A stretch of DNA of 64,000 nt from JBBKWU01 sp037969035 (GTDB lineage Bacteria; Pseudomonadota; Alphaproteobacteria; Micavibrionales; Micavibrionaceae): positions 1 to 64,000 of the forward strand of contig JBBKWU010000026.1 in the NCBI GenBank assembly GCA_037969035.1. Direction: 5' to 3'. The notes under the pieces were generated by a model, which saw only the letters and a list, made by a program, of their open reading frames with translations, was not told where the DNA came from and did not search any database. Each line of letters starts with the position of its first letter. Positions within the stretch are counted from its first letter, which is position 1. Positions 1-10,400 of this stretch are shown in pieces. A program made the translations under genes and the position numbers.

Positions 1-8
1 AAGCTAAA

Positions 9-85
<77 letters not shown>

Positions 86-121
86 TACACTTAACGAATG
101 ACTATATAATATAAACAAACC

Positions 122-742
122 CTACTCGGCAAGCTTATTTATAAAAATTTCGTGATGAAACTTATCACCAGCCTTAATTCCGAATTTATCAGCAACACCT
201 GCATTGACTTCCAACACATATTGAGCCTTACCTTCAGAATATATAACCGTCAAATCCCGCGGGATTGCGCCCTTATGAACCTTCACGATTGTACCGTCAG
301 ATTTCATAAAAAACATATCCAGCGGGATATATGTATTTTTCATCCAAAAGCCACGCTCGGCCTCGGCAGGAAAAACAAACAACATCCCTTGGTTTTCGGG
401 CATATCGTGACGGAACATCAAACCCTTTTGAACTTCGGCCAGCTTTGAAACCACCTCAACTTTGAAAACATGCTCATTGCCTGCTTCATCTGTGTAACGT
501 AGCTCTTCCAAATCAGGCGTATACGCTGTGACTTCCATTTCAGCGATTGATTCAGCAGGGTCGACATCTTGTGCCTGCAACACATCCGCTGCGGCCTCAA
601 TCTCTGCATGAGCCTTAACGTCTGCATCGGCAAGCTGAGGTTCTTCAATCAACACAGGTAAGCTGCCTTGCGGGTTTTGAACATACATCGTTACGCCAAG
701 AGCCGCAGCAACAGCCAATATTACAAGAATTGCGTATTTCAT
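122..742 (-). CDS. DUF192 family exported protein
   Basis: A 206-residue protein with an N-terminal hydrophobic segment (about residues 3-20), a signal peptide or anchor that places the rest outside the inner membrane. Residues 50-75 are acidic and low in complexity, acting as a linker. The DUF192 domain occupies about residues 90-205, with its hallmark segments GLMFRHDMPENQGMLFVF and GFWMKNTYIPLDMFF and a C-terminal LEVNAG. DUF192 proteins are small secreted beta-barrels of unknown biochemical role that are widespread in alphaproteobacteria. The start is supported by AGGGGC about 8 bases upstream. It is last in a minus-strand run behind the permease gene, 25 bases away. Confidence 0.88.
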   Translation of the reverse strand: MKYAILVILAVAAALGVTMYVQNPQGSLPVLIEEPQLADADVKAHAEIEAAADVLQAQDVDPAESIAEMEVTAYTPDLEELRYTDEAGNEHVFKVEVVSKLAEVQKGLMFRHDMPENQGMLFVFPAEAERGFWMKNTYIPLDMFFMKSDGTIVKVHKGAIPRDLTVIYSEGKAQYVLEVNAGVADKFGIKAGDKFHHEIFINKLAE

Positions 743-767
743 ATTTTAATGCCCCTTATATTTATTT

Positions 768-2114
768 TTAGAAGAATACCAGCCAAGCAAAGACCGTAGC
801 AATCATTATTGTGAATATCATCAATGGAAACGCGAGGAGCATGAACTTTACAAAAGAGATGTGCTGCCCTGCGCGGCCTGCCATGCTGGCGACCATCACA
901 TTCGCGCTGGCACCGATGAGCGAGCCATTACCACCCAAACACGCCCCAAGAGACAAACACCACCACAGAGGCTCTATCGCGGCTTTACCGCCAAAGTTTG
1001 TTTCTGTGGCCTCGATCAACGGAATCATCGTCGCCACGAACGGAATATTATCAACCACAGCCGATAAAATTGCCGATGACCACAAGATCAACATACCCGC
1101 CAGACGCAAATCATCGCCCGTGATCTCAAGCAGCTTTTCCGCCATCAGCGCGAGCAAGCCTGTATGCTCCACCCCGTAGACCAAAATAAACAACCCCATG
1201 AAGAAGAATATCGTTTCCCACTCCACGGCTTTAAACGCGTGATCAACCTCGTGCGTTTGATCGTGCGGTTTTTTGTTATAAAGCGTGAGTAAGAGCAAAA
1301 GCGCAGCTCCCGTCATTGCAATTGTACCCGGCTCAAAACCATAGCCATGCCCCCACACAAAGAAAAAGAGCACCAAAGCGAGCGTAAACAAAGATTTATA
1401 AAGAATACTATAATCCGCAATTGCCTCAAACGGGTTGTACATCATGATCTTGGCGCGGTTACGCATTGATGTTTCCATCTTACGCCCCCAAAAAAAGTCA
1501 AAGAACACCGTCATGACAATCATGATAACCAAAGCCGCTGGCCCCACATTATAAACAAAATCCATAAAGCTAAGCCCCACAGCAGAGCCAATCAAAATAT
1601 TCGGCGGGTCACCAATTAACGTCGACATACCGCCGATGTTGGATGCAAAAATCTGTGAAAAAAGGAAGGGGTAAGGATTAAGTTTCAATTGATCAGTTAG
1701 GAGTAGAGTCACAGGCACGACAAGCAACACAGTCGTCACATTATCTAAAAGCGCGGAAAACACCGCCGTTACAACAGCAAGCACCATAAGCAGCAAGCGC
1801 GGATTAGCCTTCACAAGCTTCGCAGCAAAAATGGCGACGAACTCAAACACGCCTGATTTCCGCGTAATGGCCACAATTACCATCATGCCCGTCAGCAAAA
1901 ATATCGTATTAAAATCAATTCCTTGTATGGCAAGGTCTTGGTTAAGAACACCAAGAAAAACCAACAACCCCGCGCCAAGGAGCGACACAATCGTACGGTT
2001 TATTTTCTCAGATATAATAAAGCCGTAAGCAATCACCAAAATGACGGTGGCCACAATCATCGGGTCCCATCCGAAAATTACATTCGATACGAAATGATCT
2101 TCACCATGTTTCAT
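768..2114 (-). CDS. ArsB/NhaD-type ion permease
   Basis: A 448-residue polytopic inner-membrane protein with about eleven hydrophobic segments. It belongs to the ion transporter superfamily that includes ArsB, NhaD and the P-protein group. The first half carries ALLDNVTTVLLVVPVTLLL and ASNIGGMSTLIGDPPNILIG, and the second half repeats the pattern with AVVDNIPFVATMIPLI and GGNGSLIGASANVM, the paired re-entrant motifs of the family. Substrate is not certain: Na+/H+ exchange or anion transport are both possible. An AGAGG box lies 7 bases before the start. A CBS-domain gene directly upstream on the same strand may encode a regulatory partner. Confidence 0.85.
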   Translation of the reverse strand: MKHGEDHFVSNVIFGWDPMIVATVILVIAYGFIISEKINRTIVSLLGAGLLVFLGVLNQDLAIQGIDFNTIFLLTGMMVIVAITRKSGVFEFVAIFAAKLVKANPRLLLMVLAVVTAVFSALLDNVTTVLLVVPVTLLLTDQLKLNPYPFLFSQIFASNIGGMSTLIGDPPNILIGSAVGLSFMDFVYNVGPAALVIMIVMTVFFDFFWGRKMETSMRNRAKIMMYNPFEAIADYSILYKSLFTLALVLFFFVWGHGYGFEPGTIAMTGAALLLLLTLYNKKPHDQTHEVDHAFKAVEWETIFFFMGLFILVYGVEHTGLLALMAEKLLEITGDDLRLAGMLILWSSAILSAVVDNIPFVATMIPLIEATETNFGGKAAIEPLWWCLSLGACLGGNGSLIGASANVMVASMAGRAGQHISFVKFMLLAFPLMIFTIMIATVFAWLVFF

Positions 2115-2149
2115 GACAGAACCTCTAGTTACAAGTTACGCACCGATTG

Positions 2150-2638
2150 TTACCGCGTTTTCGCAGCCTCAATATCATCGGCAGATTTATTGAGTAATCC
2201 CAAAATTGACTGATCTGAAATCAACCCCTCCAACGTACCATCGGCCTTATTAACCACAGGCAGCGGGCTTCCGTGCTCTGTCAAAAGGCGAATAATTTCC
2301 CACATCGGTGTATCAAGGTGCAATACCACAGGGTTTGGATCAATATGATCCAATATTAAATCTTTATTGATTTTGGACAACAGGCGCGCAAGCGACGGTG
2401 CCGCACCAATAACAAAGTTCAAACGCTGCAAACCATCCTGCATCGTCACAGATGCGGGCAGTAAATTACGAAGCAAAATGCGCGTGCTGAACATCCCAAG
2501 GAGTTTATTATTATCATCGACAACAGGCACAGCACGCAGGTTATTTTCTTCGAGCAAGCTCACAATCTCACCCACCGTAAGGTCAGACTTCGCTATAACA
2601 ACATCTTTCAATTCAATCATGGCGGCGTTACAAGACAT
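2150..2638 (-). CDS. CBS-domain pair protein
   Basis: A 162-residue cytoplasmic protein made almost entirely of two CBS domains, which usually bind adenine nucleotides and act as regulatory sensors. The first includes TVGEIVSLLEENNLRAVPVV, the second TPMWEIIRLLTEHGSPLPVV. I start it at the internal ATG (MSCNAAMIELKDV) because AAGGAA lies about 7 bases upstream; the frame stays open 29 codons further upstream to 2725, but that extension has no family support. The gene is 36 bases before the ArsB/NhaD-type permease and is probably co-transcribed with it, which suggests it gates or senses for the transporter (inference). Confidence 0.82.
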   Translation of the reverse strand: MSCNAAMIELKDVVIAKSDLTVGEIVSLLEENNLRAVPVVDDNNKLLGMFSTRILLRNLLPASVTMQDGLQRLNFVIGAAPSLARLLSKINKDLILDHIDPNPVVLHLDTPMWEIIRLLTEHGSPLPVVNKADGTLEGLISDQSILGLLNKSADDIEAAKTR

Positions 2639-2738
2639 GTTTTTATTCCTTATGAGAGTATAAAAAATCTTTTGTGGGTCATTGTGCTGCGCAATATGCT
2701 CCTCAAGAAAAGACATTGCAACCAAAAATTTATTGGGT

Positions 2739-3566
2739 CTATTGAGTCGCCGTTAAAAAATGAATGACGCGCTGTGCCTCACCATAATCAAGAAGATCAA
2801 TATGTCCGCCCTCGTCAAACACTTCCATTTTCTTGGGTTCAGGCGCGGCAGCAAATAGATTTTCACCCATATCAAACGGAACAATCGTATCTTTTCGCCC
2901 ATGCAAAATCAAAAGAGGCACCTTGATATTTCCAATTTTTGACAAGCTGTCAAAACGGTCTTTAGCCAGTAATTTCACAGGAAGATAAAACATGTGACGC
3001 TGCCCCACATCAGGAAGCGTTGTATACGGTGCCATCAATACCAACGCCTTGGTTCGCGGATAACGCAGCGCCATCTCCACGGCAACGCCTGTGCCTAATG
3101 ACTCACCAAAAAGAACAATTTTATCCTGCTGGATGCCTTGATCATTTATCAACCACTCAATATAAGCGCGCGCATCGGCATAAAACCCCTGCTCCGACGG
3201 TTTCCCATCATTGCCCCAATAACCGCGATACTCCGCCAGTAAAAACCCATACCCCATTGGAATATAGGGCTCAGGGCGATAACCACGATCACCAATATCG
3301 CCACCATTGCCATGAAAAAACACAATAACGGGCTGGTTTTGATCTTTCGGTGGAATATAAAGTGCCGAAAGCGAAAGGCCATCATCCGTTTTGACAGTAA
3401 TATTCTGTGCTTTTTGTAACGTCGGTGAGGTAATCGCTGTTGGTGGGTTATTGGGGAAATATATGTAGGCGCGTTGCTTCATATACATATAGGCGACCAT
3501 AAACAGATATAACCCTAAAACGACCAAGATATTTATCATGATTGCTCTTTTCTTTTTTGGCTTCAT
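2739..3566 (-). CDS. Membrane-anchored alpha/beta hydrolase
   Basis: A 275-residue serine hydrolase with one N-terminal membrane anchor (about residues 9-27). The alpha/beta fold shows the oxyanion segment FFHGNGG (83-89), the nucleophile elbow GESLG with Ser156, the acid in HGRKDTIVPF and the base in EGGHIDLLD. The layout matches the BEM46/ABHD13-like family, whose natural substrates are mostly unknown; an esterase or thioesterase acting at the inner membrane is likely. It follows the MsbA-like exporter by only 7 bases on the same strand, so the two are probably one operon, and a role in lipid or envelope metabolism is plausible but not shown. Confidence 0.85.
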   Translation of the reverse strand: MKPKKKRAIMINILVVLGLYLFMVAYMYMKQRAYIYFPNNPPTAITSPTLQKAQNITVKTDDGLSLSALYIPPKDQNQPVIVFFHGNGGDIGDRGYRPEPYIPMGYGFLLAEYRGYWGNDGKPSEQGFYADARAYIEWLINDQGIQQDKIVLFGESLGTGVAVEMALRYPRTKALVLMAPYTTLPDVGQRHMFYLPVKLLAKDRFDSLSKIGNIKVPLLILHGRKDTIVPFDMGENLFAAAPEPKKMEVFDEGGHIDLLDYGEAQRVIHFLTATQ

Positions 3567-3573
3567 AAAGAGA

Positions 3574-5358
3574 CTACTCTTCCAACCCTGCGCGATACAT
3601 ACGGGCGTAAGCGCCGTTTTTCTTCATCAGCGCATCATGTTTACCATGTTCAACGACCTTGCCCTTATCAAGAACAATGATCTGGTCTGCGCCCTGTACC
3701 GTGGATAGGCGGTGTGCAATCACAAGTGTTGTGCGGCCTTTTTGCAATATCTCAAGCGAGGCTTGGATAGCACGCTCTGATTCATTATCAAGCGCAGACG
3801 TTGCCTCATCCAAAAGCAAAATAGGCGCGTCTTTTAACATCGCACGCGCAATGGCAATACGTTGCCTTTGACCACCCGAGAGTTTTGTTCCATCCTCACC
3901 AAGGCGCGTTGCATAGGCTTGTGGCAGGTTCTCAATAAATTCATGGGCCGCCGCATTTTTAGCCGCCTCAATAATTTCATCATGCGTCGCATCAGGGCGA
4001 CCGTAAGCGATATTCGCCTGTACACTGTCATCAAAAATCGTAACATCTTGCGATACCAACGCCGTATGCTCACGCAAGCTTTTCATTGTGACATCACGAA
4101 TATCATGACCACCGACAGTGATCGAACCATCCTGTACCTCATAAAAACGCAGAACCATATTCATAGCCGTAGTCTTACCACTACCCGAAGCACCAACAAG
4201 CGCGGTCACTTTCCCTGCAGGGATTTTGAACGACACATTATCAAGCGCATTCACGCCATCACCATCGCCAGCTTCATAACCAAAGGTAACCTTATCAAAC
4301 TCAATCGCTGGCTGTGTAACATCAAGAGTTTCCGCGTTTTCCTTATCGCAAATAGAAGCCTGCTTATCCAGCATATCAAATACACGCTCCGCCGCGCCCA
4401 AGCCTGTTTGCACGGTGTTATTCAGCTTCGCCAATTTTCTCACAGGCTCGTAAGCGAGCGTAAACGCCGCAATAAAGGACATAAGCGCCCCAAGCGTCAA
4501 ATTATCGCTGACCACCTGCGTTCCGCCGTAAATCACAATCCCCGCCAGTGCCGTCCCGATCAAAACCTCATTAAACGGTGTGGAGAGCGTGCCAACCGTC
4601 ACGCTTTTAATGACAAGCTTCTTCACACGCTCAATCACATAGCCAGCACGCTGGCGTTCGTACCCTTCCATGCCATAGGCTTTAACTTGGCGAATACCTT
4701 GAAAAATTTGCGTCAAAGTATCGGTGAGCTGCGCAAGTTCTCTCTGCACATTTCCCGACAGCTTCCGTAAGCGTCGCCCAACCCAGCCCACAAACAAACC
4801 TGCGGGCGGGAAGATGCAAATTGCGATCAGCGCTAATTTCCAGTCCTGCCAGAACATCAACATCATAAGAAAAATAAGCGTAATCAGGTTCTTGCCGATT
4901 CCCGTCAAACCGTTGGTAATAGCATTCCGCACAACATCAACATCATTCACAACACGGGAAACCAATTGACCGCTCGGATTATCTTGGAAAAACTTCAAAT
5001 CAAGTGCTACAAAACTTGAAAACAAATCACGTTGAATATCCGCAACTATATTTTGTCCTACTTTGTTCATCAAAACGGTTTGAATATAGCCTGCCACACC
5101 ATTTACAAAGAAAATACAAAACACCGCCAAACCCATCGGCACGATTAACGTGCTGTTCTGCGCGACAAGCACACGATCAAGAATAGGCTCTATCATTTTT
5201 GCAAACAAAGCCGTCATCGCCGCCGACAGCACCATAAAAAACACAGCCCAACCCAATGTCCGCAAGTAAGGGCGCAAATAATCGCGCACCAATCGCTTCA
5301 TCATGGACATTGTTGAAGAATCAATATGTTGGGATGTATTTGCTGTCTTTTTATTCAT
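3574..5358 (-). CDS. MsbA-like ABC exporter (fused TMD-NBD)
   Basis: A 594-residue half-transporter with six membrane segments in about residues 35-320, followed by an ATPase domain. The NBD has Walker A GASGSGKTT (about 388), the Q-loop segment ALVSQDV, the signature LSGGQRQR (about 491), Walker B ILLLDEATSALD and the switch His in VIAHRLSTV. Length and arrangement fit homodimeric exporters of the MsbA/LmrA group, which flip lipid A-core or lipids and drugs outward. The start lies 57 bases from a divergent patatin-like gene. Together with the downstream hydrolase, this hints at an envelope-lipid neighbourhood. The substrate cannot be told from sequence alone. Confidence 0.92.
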   Translation of the reverse strand: MNKKTANTSQHIDSSTMSMMKRLVRDYLRPYLRTLGWAVFFMVLSAAMTALFAKMIEPILDRVLVAQNSTLIVPMGLAVFCIFFVNGVAGYIQTVLMNKVGQNIVADIQRDLFSSFVALDLKFFQDNPSGQLVSRVVNDVDVVRNAITNGLTGIGKNLITLIFLMMLMFWQDWKLALIAICIFPPAGLFVGWVGRRLRKLSGNVQRELAQLTDTLTQIFQGIRQVKAYGMEGYERQRAGYVIERVKKLVIKSVTVGTLSTPFNEVLIGTALAGIVIYGGTQVVSDNLTLGALMSFIAAFTLAYEPVRKLAKLNNTVQTGLGAAERVFDMLDKQASICDKENAETLDVTQPAIEFDKVTFGYEAGDGDGVNALDNVSFKIPAGKVTALVGASGSGKTTAMNMVLRFYEVQDGSITVGGHDIRDVTMKSLREHTALVSQDVTIFDDSVQANIAYGRPDATHDEIIEAAKNAAAHEFIENLPQAYATRLGEDGTKLSGGQRQRIAIARAMLKDAPILLLDEATSALDNESERAIQASLEILQKGRTTLVIAHRLSTVQGADQIIVLDKGKVVEHGKHDALMKKNGAYARMYRAGLEE

Positions 5359-5415
5359 TATTTTGTGATATCCTCAAAGAAGTACAGAGTAAAGAATTTT
5401 GAAGAAATATAAAGC

Positions 5416-6390
5416 ATGAATACCAAATCAACTGATTCAGATAAATCAATCAATCAACCATCCAAATATAAATCCCCAAATATCGGCCTTGCTCTCGGTA
5501 GCGGTATGGCTCGAGGGTTTGCACATATCGGCGTTATTCGTGGATTAAAAAAACATGGGATAGAAGCCGATATTGTCGCAGGAACATCTATCGGCGCGCT
5601 TGTGGGGGCATCATACGCCGCAGGCAAGCTAGATGACCTTGAGGAATGGGCGCTGTCTCTCAATCGCCGCCGTATATTTTCTTATATCGATTTTCGTTTG
5701 AAAAGCGCGGGTTTAATTGCCGGTAAAAAGCTCGAACGTATCTTGCGTAAGAACTTTGAAGACATGGATATAGAAGACCTCCCTATTCCCTACGTTGCCA
5801 TTGCCGCAGACCTTGTGACAGGTCACGAAGTCTGGCTGCGCAAAGGCAATTTGGTAAATGCCATGCGGGCGTCGTTTGCATTACCTGGTGTTTTTCCGCC
5901 GATGGAGCTTGATCACCGCAACCTTGTTGATGGTGCACTGGTGAACCCTGTTCCTGTTTCCGTTTGCCAATCCTTAGGCGCACGCTTGACCATTGCTGTG
6001 GATTTAAACTCTGATTTAATTGGTAAGGCCGCCAAACCCGGTCAAAACTACCAAACCATCACAGGGTTTGATTTGATGGATGAACCTGCCGCCTCGCGCT
6101 GGTGGGATGTTAAATCACATGTCGCCCAACGTATATTTAGCCGCGAAAGTAACGGCCCTAGCCTGTTTGGCGTGATGATTTCTGCCCTCAGCATTATTCA
6201 AGACCGCCTAACGCGCTCACGCCTTGCTGGTGATCCGCCTGATGTACATATCAAGCCCCGCATCGGCCACATTGGGTTATTGGAATTTGAACGCGCCGAG
6301 GAGCTTATCCGCGAAGGCGAAGAAGCCGTCGAACGTGCCTTGCCTGAAATAAAGGCTGCCATGGAAATTTTCTTACCACAAGACCGTTAA
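5416..6390 (+). CDS. Patatin-like phospholipase (RssA/NTE type)
   Basis: A 324-residue cytoplasmic or membrane-associated lipid acyl hydrolase with the Ser-Asp dyad of patatins. The glycine-rich oxyanion segment is GSGMARGF (28-35), the nucleophile is Ser58 in GTSIG, and the catalytic Asp sits in LVDGALVNPVPV near residue 173. The family removes acyl chains from phospholipids or lysophospholipids. No signal peptide is visible; the first 20 residues are polar and probably disordered. It is transcribed away from the MsbA-like exporter and ends 20 bases from the convergent HAD gene. Confidence 0.9.
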   Translation: MNTKSTDSDKSINQPSKYKSPNIGLALGSGMARGFAHIGVIRGLKKHGIEADIVAGTSIGALVGASYAAGKLDDLEEWALSLNRRRIFSYIDFRLKSAGLIAGKKLERILRKNFEDMDIEDLPIPYVAIAADLVTGHEVWLRKGNLVNAMRASFALPGVFPPMELDHRNLVDGALVNPVPVSVCQSLGARLTIAVDLNSDLIGKAAKPGQNYQTITGFDLMDEPAASRWWDVKSHVAQRIFSRESNGPSLFGVMISALSIIQDRLTRSRLAGDPPDVHIKPRIGHIGLLEFERAEELIREGEEAVERALPEIKAAMEIFLPQDR

Positions 6391-6410
6391 AAACGGCGAA
6401 ACACGCCTTC

Positions 6411-7343
6411 TTAAACTGCACGTTTCTTATGCTTGCGATCTGGTAATGCTTTGCCCCATCGCATGGTATGAACCAAATAGCTCGGGCGGATATTGTTATA
6501 TTGAAGCGCGAGAATATTTAACGCACGATCAACTTCTCCCGGATTTGTACAGCCCTTGAACGACGCAAAATGCAGGCCACACTTCACAAGACATGTATCA
6601 AGGTCAACAAGCGATGCCCCCAAAATATCATGTCCCATCGTATCGCCGATCACGCATGTTTCACCTGGGTAAATATTATTTTTCTGAAGATATTCAATGC
6701 AATGCTGAAAAATCGGCCTATGCGGCTTGCCAATATAATGAACGACTCCACCAAAATCTTCAAAACGGCGGGCAATCATACCAGGGCCGAGAATAAAGCC
6801 GTCGCCCATAAGGCCTTTAATGTCAGGATTGGCACAAATCGCCTTCATACGCTTACGAATGGCTTTGCGCAAAATTGGCTCATAATCATCAATCATATTC
6901 TTATGCGGCGCGTCAGAACCACTAATCAGCAGAAAATCAGCATCTTCGATATTATCGACAACCTCGATATTTGAACCTTCAACAATTGAACGATCACCAC
7001 CGCGGCTAATCAGGTAACATTTTTCACCAATGTCTTTGAAAAACCCTGCGTCTTGCGTTTGCAATCCTTGAAAGGTCATTTCACCGGACGTCACGATTTC
7101 ATCATAAAGCGAGGGCAAGATACCCATCTTTTTAAGACGCTCCCTGTTTTCTTCCGCGCGTTTGCCAGAATTAGAAAGAATGATAATTTTTTTCTTACGA
7201 TTTACTTTTAGCTCTTTCAAGCAATCAATAACGCCATCATAAACTTTTTCACCGTTATGAAGAACGCCCCATTGATCGATAATGAATGCAGAGTAACTGT
7301 CGGATATGTCAGATATTCCCTGACAGAATTTTGTTTTGGTCAT
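6411..7343 (-). CDS. HAD-superfamily class IIA hydrolase (TIGR01459 type)
   Basis: A 310-residue NagD-like phosphatase. The catalytic motif is IIDQWGVLHNG with the presumed nucleophile Asp23. Motif II lies in IIILSNSGKR, and the metal-binding motif IV is CVIGDTMGHDILGA. The long insert between motifs II and III is the C2a cap that defines class IIA. The subgroup is largely alphaproteobacterial; its substrate is unknown, although class IIA relatives hydrolyse nucleotide or sugar phosphates. The C-terminus is basic (RKHKKRAV). It stands alone between two convergent or tandem neighbours. Confidence 0.87.
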   Translation of the reverse strand: MTKTKFCQGISDISDSYSAFIIDQWGVLHNGEKVYDGVIDCLKELKVNRKKKIIILSNSGKRAEENRERLKKMGILPSLYDEIVTSGEMTFQGLQTQDAGFFKDIGEKCYLISRGGDRSIVEGSNIEVVDNIEDADFLLISGSDAPHKNMIDDYEPILRKAIRKRMKAICANPDIKGLMGDGFILGPGMIARRFEDFGGVVHYIGKPHRPIFQHCIEYLQKNNIYPGETCVIGDTMGHDILGASLVDLDTCLVKCGLHFASFKGCTNPGEVDRALNILALQYNNIRPSYLVHTMRWGKALPDRKHKKRAV

Positions 7344-7475
7344 ATTTTTTTTGCCCTTGATGATTATCTATCTTCTTCATGTTAAAAGATAAATCTCAAC
7401 AAAAGATTATCATCGACAAGAATTTAATCAAGGTCGATGATTTTTTAATCTCTATAAAGCAAATCTAGGGACGCA

Positions 7476-10400
7476 TTATGCCGCGCGTTTACCGTCCAGC
7501 CCCGTTTTAGGCTCTTTACCTGCTGTACTGCACAATAGTTGATAAAGTTTACCAACATCGCTTGAAACAAAGGTCGAGGCCAAAAGATCACCATGATCGT
7601 TGGATGAGGCTTGTTCAAACAAATCTTCAAATTGGCGGATATAACGCTGAACATAGGTACGGAATTCGTTATCATTCGCGAATTTCTGGCGCAATTTATC
7701 AACCGGCATCGTATCGCCCATCGCGGCCAAACGTTTGGTAAAGGCATAAACATCGCCTTTTTGGAACGCTTTCCACGTTTTCTCGGGTACTTCACCTTCA
7801 TTGATACGCGTAATATCCACGGACAAGGAGTGCAAGCTCTCAACAATGAACTTCGCCGAAGACATAAAGGCTTCGCGCTGTACACGCCCCTCTTCCTTGC
7901 GGATTTGACCTGTGTGACGTTCGGCATCCTCAACCGCCTTAAACAAGGCGCTAGATTGACGGCTAAAGGCTTGCGCAGCTTGGTCTGCGGATTTAACCGC
8001 CGCAGATGACACACTTAACAAGCGTGCAGACTCGCTCGACAACCCATCACGTGAGCTATCAATACTCGAGACAACCGACGCTGCCGAAGTGCTTATTTCA
8101 TCAAGCTGTGACGTGAGCATTGATACGGCCTTGCTCACGCTATCCGCAGATTCCGCAGACTGGCTGGCAACACTCTGCGTTTGACGACGGAGCTCCTCAC
8201 CATAGCTTTGCGATGTTTCTAGTGCTGCTTTCATTTGTTCCGACACTTCACGCGCCCGCATTGAGAAGCTATCACCCGCCTGTTTAAGCTCAAGCAAGCT
8301 GCCCTTTGAATTATCCAAAAGCTGCGCAGCCTCAGCTTCAACACGTGCAACAAGTGCTTCGGTCATACCAACAGCTTCTTCCGCAGCATCTTTCAAGCGC
8401 GATGTCTCGCTAAGGGCTTTTGTACCTGTTTCATCAAAACGCATCACAACGCGATCTGCCGTTTCATCAATTTGTTCGGCTGATTTATTAAGCGCGCCCT
8501 GAACATCTTTAATTTGTGCAACAGCTTGCCCCACAGATTCGGACAGTTCATGGAATTGCTCATTAATAGCACCCTGAACATTTTCAATTTTAAGAATAGC
8601 CTGATCGGTAATCAAATGAATGTCAGATGAGCGATCTTCGAGCGAGCGTTCAATGTTACGCATCTTTTCAGCCGCATCACTTGCTGCGACTTCAATATCA
8701 CTGGTGCGCCCTTGCAAGCTATCACTTGATTCTTGAAGTATTCTCGCCGCCTGTGTCGAGCCATCACGAAGGTTATCAAGGCGTTCATCGAACACAATGC
8801 CAATCTCTTTCAAACGTTCAAGATTGCTTTCCGTCGAGCTTTCAAAACCTTCATGTAAGCTTTCAAAACGCTCTTGCGCTTCAGTTGCGCGCTCTAGCGC
8901 AGAGTTAAAGATAGGCTCAAACCCTTCTGCTGTTTGCTCTAATGCTTCTCTCACAGTCGTAACAGACATCACCGCGTCATCCGACTTTGTTTTCAAGCTT
9001 AGAGATTTATCGCCTATGGATTCATCCAGAGAATGAAGCTCCGCAATGGCTTTACTTGTCGCGCGTTCAACTTCGCTGCAACGATCTGTAATGCGCCCTT
9101 CAAGCGAAGAAACATCTTCCACTGCTGTTTCAGACAAGCTGCTTAGGCGTGTGGCTTGCTTTTCCAGACTTTCATGGACAGAAGACAAACGTTCCAAAAC
9201 ATCTTTAACTTCATCACCAAGTCCCGCCTTTTGCTGTGCGAACTGCTCGTTAATGCTACGCGCCTGACCAGAGATTTGACCAGAGATCGTTGAAATTTCC
9301 TGCGCCTGACCACGAAGCATATTGCGGATATACTCAGAATTCTCGCGCGCTTTATCGCTGGCATCATTCAGATCCGTCACACGACGACGCAATGTTTCTT
9401 CAATCTGCAAGTGCCGCTGATCGGCCTCAGACACCGCGCTGTTCATATCGCGTAGCGGCACACGCAAGGCTTCTTGCACAGATTCAATGCGCTCAACCAT
9501 GCTGGCTGTGGCAACATTAATTTGCTGTGATTGCTGCTCCACGGCTGCGGAAAGCGTTTTAACCTGCGCATCAGCCAAGCCAGAGGCCGCTTCAATTTGA
9601 GCACGGCTGTCTTCCAGCATTGTGACGATGGATTTGATGTGTTCGACATTGCCTTCACCTGCATCATTGAGTTTCTCAATGTTACTGGTTGTGCTTTCAA
9701 TCAAAGATTCTGCTTGAGACTTAGCAGATTGCGTTGATTTTTCCAACTGTTCAATCGAACGACGCACCGCGGCACCAATAGATTCCGCACCTGACAACGC
9801 CACAGACATGGCATCCGTCAAGCTGTTCGCAGCATTAACACCTGCGGCTTCAATAATCTCTGCTTCTTTACTAATACCAGAAACAGTTTCACGAAGTTTT
9901 TTGGTTGAACCGTCAATACGAGTTTCAAGGCCATCTGTTTTACTAACAAGATTGTCAGCGGCATCATCAAGGCTGCCAACGCTTACATTAATAGTGTCTG
10001 CAATACGGTCTGCTTGACGTGCAACTTCATCGGCGCTGCCTTCAAGTGCGTCTTTATGATCCTGAATAGACTGGCTGGATTGCTCCATCGCGCCAAGAAC
10101 GCGGTTTGCCGTATGCTCCAAGCTATCAATCTGAGATTCAATCGTTTCACCCAAACGTTTTGTTTCGCTCGATACATTCTCCGCAGCATCCGCCAAAGAT
10201 TCCTTATGGCTGGCAAATTCACTGCTCAAGTTCTGTAGGCGTTCCGCTACTGTATCAACAGCGCTATTCAAGCTTGTGAAGCTTCCTTCAAGGTTACGCT
10301 CAATCTCGCCTGTTTTCTCACCCGCACGATCAGCCGCAGCCAAAATTTTATCCGCGCCCTTACCCATAGAGGATTCAATTTCAGCAGCACGCTCTAAAAT

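Noticed and set aside
3862..4770. 302-codon open frame on the plus strand
   Set aside because: It is antisense to the MsbA-like gene, whose motifs are complete. The translated frame is rich in Arg, His and Asn with no domain, as expected of a shadow.
7405..7452. Terminator after the coiled-coil gene
   Set aside because: CATCGAC/GTCGATG can pair, but the loop is 15 bases and there is no clear T-run on the minus strand, so support is too weak.
7445..8014. 189-codon minus-strand frame overlapping the coiled-coil gene
   Set aside because: Same strand but another frame than the intact 1303-residue gene; low-complexity Arg/Pro/Leu content and no ribosome-binding site.
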